Positions 42,950-52,400 of a stretch of DNA of 64,000 nucleotides are shown piece after piece. The stretch spans positions 62,001 to 126,000 of the forward strand of contig NZ_JBFNXH010000008.1 in the NCBI RefSeq assembly GCF_040812395.1, read 5' to 3'. The stretch is from Paenibacillus_E sp040812395 (GTDB lineage: Bacteria; Bacillota; Bacilli; Paenibacillales; NBRC-103111). The translations under genes were made by a program, and so were the position numbers. The notes beneath the pieces were generated by a model, which searched no databases, was not told the origin of the DNA, and saw only the letters and a program-made list of their open reading frames with translations. Each line of letters begins with the position of its first letter. The stretch's first letter is position 1.

Positions 42950-43029
42950 GTCGCATTACCCCTTTGTCCGCAAATTCACTATGCTTTTATTCTATGTTCA
43001 TGCATGGGAAGATAGGACAGCTCGCTGAG

Positions 43030-43057
43030 TTGACATTGAAGTGAGAGGGTGTATAAT
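43030..43057 (+). promoter_or_regulatory. trpS promoter
   Basis: TTGACA (43030-43035), 16-base spacer, TATAAT (43052-43057), directly in front of the T-box leader. Confidence 0.85.
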
Positions 43058-43069
43058 AATATAAAATCA

Positions 43070-43357
43070 ATCAGCGATGACAGGAACAAGTAAGCTTGCA
43101 GCCCGTTTCTCAGAGAGCCGGTGGATGGTGTGAACCGGTGGAACGAACAAGACGAATGGATCCTTGAGCTTAAGGCTGAACACAGATGCAGTTCGCCGGA
43201 ACCTAGGCCGGACACAGAAATGCATTTGCCAGTATGCCAAACGGCAGCTCCCCGTTACCGGAGCCTGAAGGTCTCATTCCTATGCCATGGTGCATGATGG
43301 GACAAATTAGGGTGGTACCACGGTCTCTCGTCCCTTTCGGGGAGAGGCCTTTTTGTT
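43070..43357 (+). promoter_or_regulatory. T-box riboswitch, tryptophan-specific
   Basis: The leader has the distal Stem I element AGAGAGCCGG...CCGG, the specifier loop GAATGGATCC with Trp codon TGG at 43157-43159, and the T-box AGGGTGGTACCACGG (43309-43323). The closing terminator is GGTCTCTC / GAGAGGCC with T5 (43322-43355). Uncharged tRNA-Trp binding should favour the antiterminator and switch on trpS. Confidence 0.92.
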
Positions 43358-43398
43358 GTTTTTTTGTATTTGCAACCAACCACTTGGAGGGATTTTGA

Positions 43399-44379
43399 AT
43401 GAGCAGAGTATTATCCGGCATGCAATCCAGCGGTCAGCTGACGATTGGCAATTATATTGGCGCACTTCGCAATTATGTAAAGCTGCAGCATTTGCACGAA
43501 TGTTTCTTCATGGTCGTGGATATGCATGCCATTACGGTTCCGCAGGAGCCGGCGGCACTGAAAGAACAGACAGAAATGGCGGCATCGCTGTATGTGGCAG
43601 CTGGGCTGGATCCCAACAAAGCATCCATCTTCTTGCAATCGCACGTTAGCGCGCATGCGGAGCTTGGATGGATCATGACAACACTAACGTATATGGGCGA
43701 ATTGGAACGGATGACGCAGTTCAAGGATAAATCGGAGGGCAAAGAATCCGTCGGAGTAGGATTGTTTACGTATCCCTCTCTGATGGCTGCTGACATTCTT
43801 CTGTATAATGCGGATATTATTCCAGTCGGTGACGATCAGAGGCAGCACGTGGAGCTGACGCGCGACTTGGCGAATCGCTTTAACAATCGTTTCGGTGAAT
43901 TCTTTACGATGCCTGAGACTTATATGCCGGAGGTAGGCGCTAGAATTATGTCGTTAGACGATGCTTCCAAAAAAATGAGCAAGAGCAGCCCGAACCCTGC
44001 CAGCTTCATCGGTATGCTCGATGAGCCGGATGTAATCCGGAAGAAGTTGAGCCGCGCGGTGACTGATTCAGGCCGTGAGGTGAAGTACGATCCGCAAAAC
44101 AAACGCGAAGTTAGCAATCTGATGAGCATTTACTCGCATTTTGCGGAGATGAGCATTGCCGAAATTGAGGCGAAGTACGAAGGGCAAGGTTACGGCCCAT
44201 TCAAAAAGGATTTGGCGGAGCAATTGGTAGCCGTATTAGAGCCGATTCAATCGCGTTACAAAGAAATTCGCAAATCGGGTGAAATTCACGATATATTGAA
44301 AAAGGGCGCGCGGGAAGCGGCGGAAGTCGCCAACCAAACGTTGATTGAAGTGAAGAAACGGATGGGATTTGTTTTGTAA
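43399..44379 (+). CDS. trpS: Tryptophanyl-tRNA synthetase
   Basis: 326 residues, class I synthetase: SGQLTIGNYIGALRN carries the HIGH-like motif and DASKKMSKSSPN the KMSKS loop near residue 196. It charges tRNA-Trp. TTGGAGGG precedes the ATG. The T-box upstream with a Trp specifier agrees with the identity. Confidence 0.97.
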   Translation: MSRVLSGMQSSGQLTIGNYIGALRNYVKLQHLHECFFMVVDMHAITVPQEPAALKEQTEMAASLYVAAGLDPNKASIFLQSHVSAHAELGWIMTTLTYMGELERMTQFKDKSEGKESVGVGLFTYPSLMAADILLYNADIIPVGDDQRQHVELTRDLANRFNNRFGEFFTMPETYMPEVGARIMSLDDASKKMSKSSPNPASFIGMLDEPDVIRKKLSRAVTDSGREVKYDPQNKREVSNLMSIYSHFAEMSIAEIEAKYEGQGYGPFKKDLAEQLVAVLEPIQSRYKEIRKSGEIHDILKKGAREAAEVANQTLIEVKKRMGFVL

Positions 44380-44390
44380 TTAGCAAGTGG

Positions 44391-44439
44391 AAAAAAGTGG
44401 TTGAAGCAGTGGCATTTTCTCTGCTCGACCACTTTTTTT
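44391..44439. terminator. Bidirectional terminator between trpS and bshA
   Basis: AAAAAAGTGGT / ACCACTTTTTT with inner GAAGCAG / CTGCTC arms. Confidence 0.85.
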
Positions 44440-44476
44440 GCGTGAGACGCCTGTTTCGAAGCATCCAGAATTCATC

Positions 44477-45628
44477 TCATCCGCTCGCAGAGGATTCCAA
44501 AGATTCGCTCCGTGACACTACGCGGTAGTAAATATGCTCATACTGCTCGACAATGGCCGATGCTGAAAATTGTGCGCGCGCATGCTGCATACCTGCGAGG
44601 GAAAATTCGCTGAGCAACTGTGTGTCTTTCAAGAGCTGCACGGCGTAGGCGGCCATTTGCTCGGTATCCCCGACAGGCGCCAGGAAGCCGTCGACGCCGT
44701 GACGGACGACCTCGGGGATGCCGCCGGCGTCGGAGCCAATGGTCGGAACGCCGGCAGCCATAGCTTCCAAGGCGACTAAACCGAAGCTTTCCTTCTCGGA
44801 AGGAAGCAGGAGCAGATCGGCGAGGCCTATGACTTCGGCGACGTTGTTTTGCTTGCCGAGGTAGTGAACCCGGCTCGCCAGCCCTAGCTCTTTTACGGAA
44901 TTGACTGTTTTGGCCAGTTCAGGACCTTCGCCGACAAATACGAGGTGTGCGGGCACCTCGCGATGAACCTTTGCGAATATGTCAATCACATCGCCAATCC
45001 GTTTCACAGGCCTGAAGTTGGACATATGGAGCAAAATTTTCTCATGCGGTTGAGCAAACCCTGCGCGAAGCTGTGGATTCGCGGGTGCGATGTAGTCGCG
45101 GGGATCGACGAAATTGTAGACGAGATCAATAGGCTTCTCGACAGACAGGACATCGTACGTCTCCGAAATCAGATCTCCCGAGACCGCTGTAACAGCGTCG
45201 CTCTCATGAATAGCCATTCGGATCAAATCTCGCAGCGAGGGATCATGGCCAAGAATCGTGATATCAGTTCCGTGCAGTGTCGTGACGACTTTAAGGTGTT
45301 CCCCGACCATCATCTTAGCCAAGTAAGCGCATATCGCATGTGGAACCGCATAATGAACATGGAGCAGGTCGAGTTTTTCCTGTTTGGCAACTTGGGCCAG
45401 CTTGTTGGCAAGCGCCAGATCGTAGGGCGGGTAGCGGAATACGTAGTAATCGCTGACCTCGACTTCGTGATAGTAAATATTAGGGTGAAACTGGCCGAGC
45501 CGGAAAGGCATGCGATCGGTTATGAAATGAACCTCATGCCCTCTTTCAGCAAGCATTTTACCGAGTTCAGTGGCCACAACGCCAGATCCGCCTAAGGTTG
45601 GATAGCAGGAAATTCCGATTTTAAGCAA
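44477..45628 (-). CDS. bshA: N-acetyl-alpha-D-glucosaminyl L-malate synthase
   Basis: 383 residues, GT4 glycosyltransferase: KIGISCYPTLGGSGVVATELG, TTLHGTDITILGHDPSLRDL, NFRPVKRI and SEKESFGLVALEAMAAGVP are like B. subtilis BshA. It joins GlcNAc to malate in the first step of bacillithiol synthesis. TTG 45628 is taken as start, with GAGGTGA five bases before; GTG 45637 would abut the site. The neighbouring bsh genes seen in Bacillus are not here. Confidence 0.93.
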   Translation of the reverse strand: MLKIGISCYPTLGGSGVVATELGKMLAERGHEVHFITDRMPFRLGQFHPNIYYHEVEVSDYYVFRYPPYDLALANKLAQVAKQEKLDLLHVHYAVPHAICAYLAKMMVGEHLKVVTTLHGTDITILGHDPSLRDLIRMAIHESDAVTAVSGDLISETYDVLSVEKPIDLVYNFVDPRDYIAPANPQLRAGFAQPHEKILLHMSNFRPVKRIGDVIDIFAKVHREVPAHLVFVGEGPELAKTVNSVKELGLASRVHYLGKQNNVAEVIGLADLLLLPSEKESFGLVALEAMAAGVPTIGSDAGGIPEVVRHGVDGFLAPVGDTEQMAAYAVQLLKDTQLLSEFSLAGMQHARAQFSASAIVEQYEHIYYRVVSRSESLESSASG

Positions 45629-45706
45629 CGGACTCACCTCTTGATTTACAATTTATTAAAACTATTTCAATAATAGAATATTTTCATTTTGGTAATAAAT
45701 AAGATG

Positions 45707-45739
45707 AAAAAAAGTAGTGCAGAGGATCAACTACTTTCT
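45707..45739 (-). terminator. Terminator after the DUF5325-like gene
   Basis: AAAGTAGT / ACTACTTT hairpin followed by T7 on the minus strand. Confidence 0.65.
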
Positions 45740-45819
45740 TGTGGGCAGGTTCCTTATGTAACGTAGTGAGAAAAGTATAGCTTTCTAGCCAAGCTGGTGT
45801 CAACTAGTAGTCAATTCAA

Positions 45820-45996
45820 CTAATTGCCTCTTTTGCGCAGCTTAGCTTTAACAACAAATCCATACCCGATGAATCCTAATGAGATTACAGCGAAGAGGAG
45901 CACCATCCAAGGCTGTCTTAGTGCGATGAATAAGCTGATGCCGGCCAATAACAGGGTGCCGATTACGGCGAATAGAAATGCGAGCGGTTTGTTCAT
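45820..45996 (-). CDS. Small membrane protein, DUF5325/YlaF-like
   Basis: 58 residues: MNKPLAFLFAVIGTLLLAGI, SLFIALRQPWMVLLFAVISL, then GFIGYGFVVKAKLRKRGN. Two membrane spans and a basic tail agree with the YlaF family of Bacilli, function unknown. GCAGG lies about nine bases before the ATG. It has its own terminator and lies upstream of the spore protein gene in the other direction. Confidence 0.72.
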   Translation of the reverse strand: MNKPLAFLFAVIGTLLLAGISLFIALRQPWMVLLFAVISLGFIGYGFVVKAKLRKRGN

Positions 45997-46071
45997 GAAT
46001 ATGTACCTGCTTTCTTGAGAGGTAAACTTGTCTTTACTATTTTAATCTATTTTAATCTTTTTTTATCGCTG

Positions 46072-46101
46072 TGCATATAATTTCATTTCCTCCACATACT
46101 A
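46072..46101 (+). promoter_or_regulatory. Sigma-G promoter of the second spore protein gene
   Basis: TGCATA (46072-46077), 17-base spacer, CATACTA (46095-46101); the -10 is a perfect sigma-G match. Confidence 0.75.
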
Positions 46102-46160
46102 TCTATGCAAGCTTGCAAATACATCAAAGATCATAGCTGAATGAAAGGAGTCTGATCCCT

Positions 46161-46388
46161 ATGGCACAATCTCGTAGCAGCAACACATTGATAGTACCAC
46201 AAGCGACAGCAGCTTTAGACCAATTGAAATATGAGGTAGCTCAAGAACTGGGCATCCAAATTCCTCAAGATGGCTACTACGGTTACATGGCGTCCCGTGA
46301 TACCGGCGCAATCGGAGGAAACATCACTCGCCGTTTGGTGCAAATCGCGGAACAGTCTCTAGCAGGCGGCCAAGGGAATTTCCGTTAA
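46161..46388 (+). CDS. Alpha/beta-type small acid-soluble spore protein
   Basis: 75 residues, near identical to the protein at 34608-34835 (shared QATAALDQLKYEVAQELGIQ and DTGAIGGNITRRLVQIAE). It protects spore DNA. GAAAGGAG is 10 bases before the ATG, and a sigma-G promoter and terminator frame it. The two loci are 11 kb apart in opposite orientation. Confidence 0.96.
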   Translation: MAQSRSSNTLIVPQATAALDQLKYEVAQELGIQIPQDGYYGYMASRDTGAIGGNITRRLVQIAEQSLAGGQGNFR

Positions 46389-46405
46389 GTTAAGAACCAT
46401 ATGAA

Positions 46406-46436
46406 GCCCAGAGGAATTTTCCTCTGGGCTTTTTTG
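46406..46436 (+). terminator. Terminator of the spore protein gene
   Basis: AGCCCAGAGGAA / TTCCTCTGGGCT, perfect 12-bp stem, then T5. Confidence 0.95.
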
Positions 46437-47194
46437 AACTTTGGTTTTGGGGTTAGGTTGCCTTGCCAGATGTCGCTAAACACAATGGAGAAGATGAGGG
46501 CTAGCCCAAAGTCGAGGATTGAAAGGCCAGGTATCGCGTCTGCTTTGCAGTGCCGTAGTGGATGTCCGGGATTCTTGTGCGTTGGAAATGCACGGTGAGC
46601 GGAGTGCGAGTATGGTTTGAATTGTCCATTGGGTGTGCATATGATTTTGGGAATTTGGGTGCAAGGTGCAAGTAGATAATTCGAGAAACTTGGATGCAAG
46701 GTGAAGTAGATGAATCGAGAACCTTGGATACAAGTAGAAGTAGATGATTTCACGGAACGTGAGTGCGCTATGGATCGTTCTTTGGGCGTAAAGGATGATT
46801 TCGGGGAACGTGAGTACGCTATTCGTAGAAAATGAGGGGGAATACGCTCAGAAATGTGCGTTTAGCGCATCGTAGTTCCGCTTGGCTAATTGAAAAGGGA
46901 ATTTTCGGGGGGATAGCGCACTGTAGTTCCGCGAGCTAAGCGGAGAATGCTGCATCTCCCGGCAAATTCCAGTACCGAATGCAGTTGATAATCAAGAGGT
47001 GGTGATTACTGGTAAAGTCTGGTCAATAGCAGCGAGAGATTAGCATGTAGCTTCGCGTCTCTGCCAAGGGTATCGCTAACAGCAAGCGTGTATATTAGCT
47101 AGGACATTTGCCGTAGGATAGGTTCCTTAGAAGCGTTCGGCAACTAGTTGTCTTACAGAGAAAAGACGCGTTTGCCAACGCGTCTTGCTGCTTG
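46437..47194. repeat. Gene-free stretch with diverged intergenic repeat, copy D
   Basis: No coding frame here looks real. 46662-46750 holds short direct repeats of the type GAGAA(C)TTGGATGCAAG. From 46752 four units related to repeat A-C appear in the same order: forward 46752-46773 and 46803-46823, reverse 46858-46881 and 46912-46933. The sequence between the units differs from A-C, so this is an old or separate member. An AAGACGCG / CGCGTCTT hairpin lies at 47162-47185 past the yfhP stop. Confidence 0.65.
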
Positions 47195-48178
47195 CTAATA
47201 TAAATCAACTTTCAATTTTTTGTCCAGCCGCGACTCGTTCACCCAGCCGACATAGGAGTCGAGTGTGTGAAAATCATGATCCATTCGAAGAACGGCTACG
47301 AAAGGGTACTGCTTACGATGACGATAGCGTACATCGGCCCATCGAACCTCATACCCCCAGCGATGTTCTTTTACTTCGGCACAGGCGAAGGAAGAGAAAT
47401 ACAGCAATGCTTGAATGTCTTCGTGATTTTTGGATGCTTCAATTGCTGGATGCGAGTCGCATTTTACTGTATCGATCCACTTTAATTTTAAATTGCGCAT
47501 CTCCCCAAGCTGGTAGGTTCCGTTTTCTCTTTGTTTGACCACGTTCCACACGTACAGGTTGAAAGTTACGATGAGTGTGTATTTGTCTCCTGGCTGATAA
47601 GTCGGATCTTTGCGATACAGCCCTTTTTCCAATATATAATGGTCCAGAGAGCGCCACATATAATAGATGCCGAGGATACTGTACAACACAGGGAAAATCA
47701 ATGTTGGACTTGCCACATGAAATGACCACATGAAAATCGCCACAAGATGGCTGATAAAGATAAAAGGATCGAAGATGTGTATAATGTTCCATGACACCCA
47801 TTTTTCTGAAAAGGGGCGCAAGGCTTGGGTGCCATACGTATTGAACAGGTCAGTGAAGACGTGAAAGCAAACGGCGATGGCCACCCACATTCCTGCATGC
47901 AGGAGAGGGAGTCCATGGAAGAAGAGAGCTAGCGTACCCGTAATCAGCAGTGTCCATAGCAGTAAGGCTGGCAAAGAGTGAGATCGGCCGCGATGGTTGC
48001 GAATGTAAGTGGCATTCCCCTTGAAGCGAAGCAGCCCGTCCACATCAGGAATTTGAGAACCGATCACGGTTCCAATGAAAACGGCAGTGGCTATTGTTGA
48101 ATCTGCTGCAACGACAGGATCGATGTGTGAAAGTCCGGCCAACCCTAATCCGATTACAAGATGTGTGCCTGTGTCCAT
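47195..48178 (-). CDS. yfhP: YfhP/YdjM-type membrane protein (metal-dependent hydrolase family)
   Basis: 327 residues. The N-terminal ~190 form a membrane domain with DTGTHLVIGLGLAGLSHI, GSQIPDVDGLLRF, NHRGRSHSLPA and CFHVFTDLFNTYG, the His/Asp pattern of the YdjM family; B. subtilis YfhP is its relative. The C-terminal ~130 residues are soluble. ATG 48178 has AGGAGG six bases before it. A hairpin (48194-48212) sits just upstream of that site. Biochemical role unknown. Confidence 0.85.
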   Translation of the reverse strand: MDTGTHLVIGLGLAGLSHIDPVVAADSTIATAVFIGTVIGSQIPDVDGLLRFKGNATYIRNHRGRSHSLPALLLWTLLITGTLALFFHGLPLLHAGMWVAIAVCFHVFTDLFNTYGTQALRPFSEKWVSWNIIHIFDPFIFISHLVAIFMWSFHVASPTLIFPVLYSILGIYYMWRSLDHYILEKGLYRKDPTYQPGDKYTLIVTFNLYVWNVVKQRENGTYQLGEMRNLKLKWIDTVKCDSHPAIEASKNHEDIQALLYFSSFACAEVKEHRWGYEVRWADVRYRHRKQYPFVAVLRMDHDFHTLDSYVGWVNESRLDKKLKVDLY

Positions 48179-48192
48179 GGGGTTCCTCCTAA

Positions 48193-48264
48193 GAGCTTTC
48201 CGTAGGAAAGCTTGCATCGTAAGCATAAACTGAGTTTTCTGTGAAAAAAACTTTCTTCGTAAGC
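48193..48264 (-). promoter_or_regulatory. Leader hairpin module of yfhP
   Basis: AGCTTTCC-GTA-GGAAAGCT (48194-48212) followed by a TCGTAAGC element (48217-48224), and a second CTTTCTTCGTAAGC at 48251-48264. The same arrangement precedes gerQ at 49123-49154. In the mRNA the stem would stand immediately before the ribosome site. Confidence 0.5.
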
Positions 48265-48319
48265 GTTATGCTTAGTTTACCATTTTAGAGCCAAAAATAA
48301 ATCAGAGGGAGATCTAAAA

Positions 48320-48619
48320 ATGTGCAAAGTTTTTGTGGAGTATGCCATAAATCCCGAGGGGCGGGCGTCCTATCTCATCTATATGCAGGAACTCCAAAGC
48401 AGGGAAGGGCGTTTGGAACTGTTGGAAGGTACAGATCAGCCGGGGTTGTTCGTGGAGATTTGGACGGATATAACATATGCGGAGTATGAGGTGTTGAAAC
48501 GCAAACGCACGCAGCAAGTCGAGGATTCAGAAGATCAGGCCAAATGGGATCAATGGATCAAAGGTGGCTTGTCGAAGCTGCATATGTGGCATTTCACGCA
48601 GGTGACTCCGCAAAAATGA
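48320..48619 (+). CDS. Hypothetical protein, 99 residues
   Basis: A small soluble protein, MCKVFVEYAINPEGRASYLI, then YMQELQSREGRLELLEGTDQ and EYEVLKRKRTQQVEDSEDQA. Alternating beta and helix segments recall a ferredoxin-like or antibiotic-monooxygenase-like fold, but I cannot name a family. GAGGGAG lies about ten bases before the ATG. Convergent with gerQ across a shared terminator. Confidence 0.75.
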   Translation: MCKVFVEYAINPEGRASYLIYMQELQSREGRLELLEGTDQPGLFVEIWTDITYAEYEVLKRKRTQQVEDSEDQAKWDQWIKGGLSKLHMWHFTQVTPQK

Positions 48620-48620
48620 A

Positions 48621-48658
48621 AAAAACCGCTGCTCTATGACGTAGAGCCGGCGGTTTTT
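48621..48658. terminator. Bidirectional terminator between the 99-residue protein and gerQ
   Basis: AAAAACCGC / GCGGTTTTT with inner GCTCTA / TAGAGC arms. Confidence 0.9.
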
Positions 48659-48670
48659 GTTTGCATAGGC

Positions 48671-49105
48671 TTATCTGCCTTGTGGACCTTTGTTTGCGTA
48701 TGGATAGTAATAATTGAGCTCTTCATCGAACGTGATGTAGTCAAGGTTCACCATGAGCAATAAGTAACGCATGCCAGTTGCAGGATCGCTGATGATGATA
48801 TGGTCACGGCCTGCAGCTTCCAGTCTGCCTTTGAAAATTTTGGCATTCCATTCGGAGTTGTTCTCATAGGTCATATACAGGGTTGCCTTCTTGCCAAGGT
48901 TCAGTCGGAGAATGTTTTCAATAAAGGATTCCTCCAAAGGCAGTTGGCCGGGAATATAGGTTGCTGCACCAGTCGGAGCCTGTGTGCCAGTCGGAGTAGG
49001 CGGGAAATTTCCTGTGTGCATTTGGTATGAAGGGTACGGATAGCCATTCTGTGCTTGAGGGGCATGCGGTACTTGTATCCCGGTTTTGTAAGGGTTATTC
49101 ATCAT
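48671..49105 (-). CDS. gerQ: Spore coat protein GerQ
   Basis: 144 residues. A Pro/Tyr/Gln/Asn-rich start (about 1-65) and a conserved C-terminal domain LPLEESFIENILRLNLGKKATLYM, GRLEAAGRDHIIISDPATGMRYLLLMVNLDYITFDEELNYYYPY. GerQ is crosslinked into the coat by transglutaminase and is needed for the cortex enzyme CwlJ in germination. ATG 49105 has GGGAGG ten bases upstream; the ATG at 49132 has none. The leader shares a hairpin module with yfhP. Confidence 0.93.
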   Translation of the reverse strand: MMNNPYKTGIQVPHAPQAQNGYPYPSYQMHTGNFPPTPTGTQAPTGAATYIPGQLPLEESFIENILRLNLGKKATLYMTYENNSEWNAKIFKGRLEAAGRDHIIISDPATGMRYLLLMVNLDYITFDEELNYYYPYANKGPQGR

Positions 49106-49494
49106 AATTGTAAATCCTCCCTGAGCTTTCAATCGGAAAGCTTTCTTCGTAATCTTTTTTTTGAGCGTTCTTCAACGAATGGCACATCATCAACCAGAAG
49201 TTTCATAAGCGGTAGGAAACGTGAAAGTATCAGACAATGCCGCCTCTCCGTCTACTCCTTTCTTACAAGACTTAGGCGATGGGCCATTTTCATAATCATC
49301 ATATTGTGCAAATGCCTATTTGGTGACTGTTTTCAATGCGTTTGCGGAAAAAACTCTGACGTTGTGGTTCACAAAGAACCTGGCATGAAGATATGTCATA
49401 CTTGCATAAACATAAAACATTCATACTGAAATAACATTCTCCGAACAATTTGTGATTAAAGTAAAATTTGTATAATTTATAGGAGGGTGAAGCA
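49106..49494. other. Intergenic stretch between gerQ and the SLH protein
   Basis: 389 bases between divergent genes. The gerQ leader has a hairpin AGCTTTC-AATCG-GAAAGCT (49124-49142) and TTCGTAATC (49146-49154), copied from the same pattern as upstream of yfhP. Near the other end, A+T-rich sequence precedes GGAGGG and the ATG of the SLH gene. No gene or known RNA is recognised in between. Confidence 0.5.
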
Positions 49495-52400
49495 ATGAAT
49501 TTCGTTAATAAGCAGCTTTGCAGTTTTGTGCTAACGTTTGCACTGGTGTTTCAACTCGTTTCAAACTGTCTGCCAGACATCTCGTTGGCCGAGAGTGCAG
49601 GTGGAAACAGCGGATCGAGCGCTTCCGTCACCGAGCAAGTATACACCTTAGCCTGGGTTGGCAATTTAACAAGTGCAGTTGGCATTGTTAACCAACCGAC
49701 AACGGATATTCAAGCGGAGGTCTATATCGATCAGGTGACCGCAGGAGTCGGACAAGGAGCGCCGATCAAAGCCCAACTAGGCTATAAATCCGATGGCGCT
49801 GATTTTACATGGGTTGATGCCGGTTATGCTGGCGATACGGGCAATAACGATCGGTATAAAGCAAATTTTGTTCCTGCAAAATCAGGCATATGGACGTATG
49901 TGATGCGATTCTCAGGAGACTCGGGCCAAACCTGGAAACTGACCGAGGAGAAGACGGTCACCATAGCGGATAAAATCGTTTATACGATCGGATGGACTGG
50001 AAATCTAAGTACAGTGACTAGCACCCAATTAATCAACGTTCCGACCCGCAGCATTTATGCTGAAGTTTATATAAACGGCGTTACGGGAAAAGCAGACCAG
50101 GTTGCAAAATTGAAGGTTCAACTGGGGTACAAGCTCGATAGCGGTTCAACGGATTTTCTATGGAATGATGCGGTTTACGCAGGAATAACGGGAAATAATG
50201 ACCGATACAAAGCGAATTTTACACCAGATCAGGTAGGCAAGTGGAATTATGCGATGAGAGTATCCGGGGATGGCGGTGTTACGTGGAGTTCTGCGGGAAC
50301 CAGCACGCTAACCGTTGTTGCGACGGAAGGCGAAATGACTTTGCCTTCAATTAATTCGGTGGAGAACTTGACAGACCTTACCGATAAGCTGTTGATCGAT
50401 GTGCCCACGCCGGATATTTTAGGCGAAGTCAAGGTGGAAGGAATTACAGATGAGCCAGGGCAAGGGAGAAATACAAAAGCCCAACTGGGTTACAAATTCG
50501 AAAATGACACGGACTACACATGGGTAGATGCGGTTTATAGGGACGATGTGGGCAGCAAAGACCGGTTCAAGGCGAATTTTACGCCAACCAAAGCAGGAAC
50601 ATGGTATTATGCGATGAGATTTTCTTTGAATAATGGAGCAACATGGGAAAGTAAGCTTCTGGGATATAAAGTTAATCGTTTTTTTGATGCAGCGACAATC
50701 GAGAAGCCATTTGATGTGACGCTGACATGGTCGGAAAGTCCGAAGACGACTCAAACCATAACCTGGAAAACGAGTCTAACGAATTTAGATGGAGTTGTGC
50801 AATACGCGAAAAAAGCAGATGCTGGTTCTTTTCCGGGCGTTTCGAAAACTGCGAATGCGGTCGCAACAGAGTTCAAAACGACAAATACCGTAACGAACAC
50901 TAATCTGCATACTGCTACTTTGAGAGGACTGGAGCCGGGAACGGCCTATGTATATCGAGTGGGCAGCGGGGAGCTATGGAGCGATACGAATACGTTTACT
51001 ACAGAGGCTTTGACAACAACTCCCTTTAGCTTCTTAGTCTTTGGTGACAGCCAAAGCGGAAGGCAAGAAGAGAGCGATTACGCAAAATGGGGCGAAACGG
51101 TAAATACAGCCTATAAGGCGAATCCCGGCGCCAAGTTTTTTATGAATGTCGGAGATCTTACAGAGCTGGATTCCAGTTATGCGCACTGGCACAAATGGTT
51201 CGAAGGATCGAAAGGAGTAATTGAAAATATTCCTGAGATGCCCGTCCCTGGAAATCACGAATACTATGCCGGGTATAACGCCAACGAATTGGCGAATAAC
51301 TTTATTGCCCAGTTCAAAGTCCCGCAAAACGGGCCGGATCGTTTGAAAGGAACGGTGTATTCTTTTGATTATGGAGATGTTCATATTGCCGTATTGAATT
51401 CTCAGCAGGCAGAAGTGAATCAAAATATTCCAACACCGATGAATGACATTCTCGAGGAACAAAAGGTATGGCTGGATAAGGACTTGCAAAGTACGACGAA
51501 GAAATGGAAGATCGCTTTGTATCACAAAGCTTCGTATTATGCCAGAGCTTCACGTGATACGGACGCCGAACCGATTAAGCTGGCATTTCAGCCGATCTTT
51601 GACAAATATCATGTTGATGTCGTATTCGCGGCTCACGATCATGCGATTTCCAGAACGTTCCCTATCAACAATAATTATTTCGTAGATACTCCGGGGCAAG
51701 GAACGGTCTATTACATTACCGGCAGATCCGGGAACAAAAATTATAACGATCCTATGAAGCAAGTATGGGATGCTTACCAGAAGAATGATACGGAAGATAC
51801 GAACTATTTTGCAGTGCAGGTGAATGGCGACAAATTAACGATCAAGTCTTTGGAAAAGAACGGTACCTTGCTTGACGAATATACAATCGATAAAGTGGCC
51901 GATACGGGAATACCGTACAAAGAGATGCCGAAGATTCCTATTGCTAAAACAGAGAACTTAAGCAGCTTTTCTGAAGTGAAGGCTGTTGGAACTGCTGTAA
52001 CCATTTCTTCTGAGGTGAATGCAGCCAATGTGACTAATTATAAAGGCCGGGGGATACATATCCGCGCCCAGTTGGGATACAAGGCTGAAATGGGGACTTC
52101 CTATACATGGACAGATGCATTTTATTCAGCCGACAAGGGCAAGAACGACGAGTATAAAGCTAATTTTACTCCTGTAAAATCCGGTATTTGGAAGTACTTG
52201 ATGCGATTCTCCGGAGATGCAGGGGCCACCTGGACGCAAACGGAGGAGAAGACATTGAATGCGGTCGGCGAATCGGTTCCTGAGGCACCGGGTGCGCCAG
52301 CGAATGTAACGGCTTCGGCGGGCGACGGTCAGGTAAGCCTGCAGTGGTCGAGCGTAACGGGTGCTGTGTATTACAGCATAAAGCGTGGCGCGAGCAGCGA

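Noticed and set aside
46662..46750. CRISPR-like short repeats
   Set aside because: Only two or three imperfect copies with unequal spacing and no cas genes; it is part of a degenerate intergenic region.
49055..49429. 124-codon plus-strand frame between gerQ and the SLH gene
   Set aside because: It runs through the gerQ start and leader, with no ribosome site or domain.
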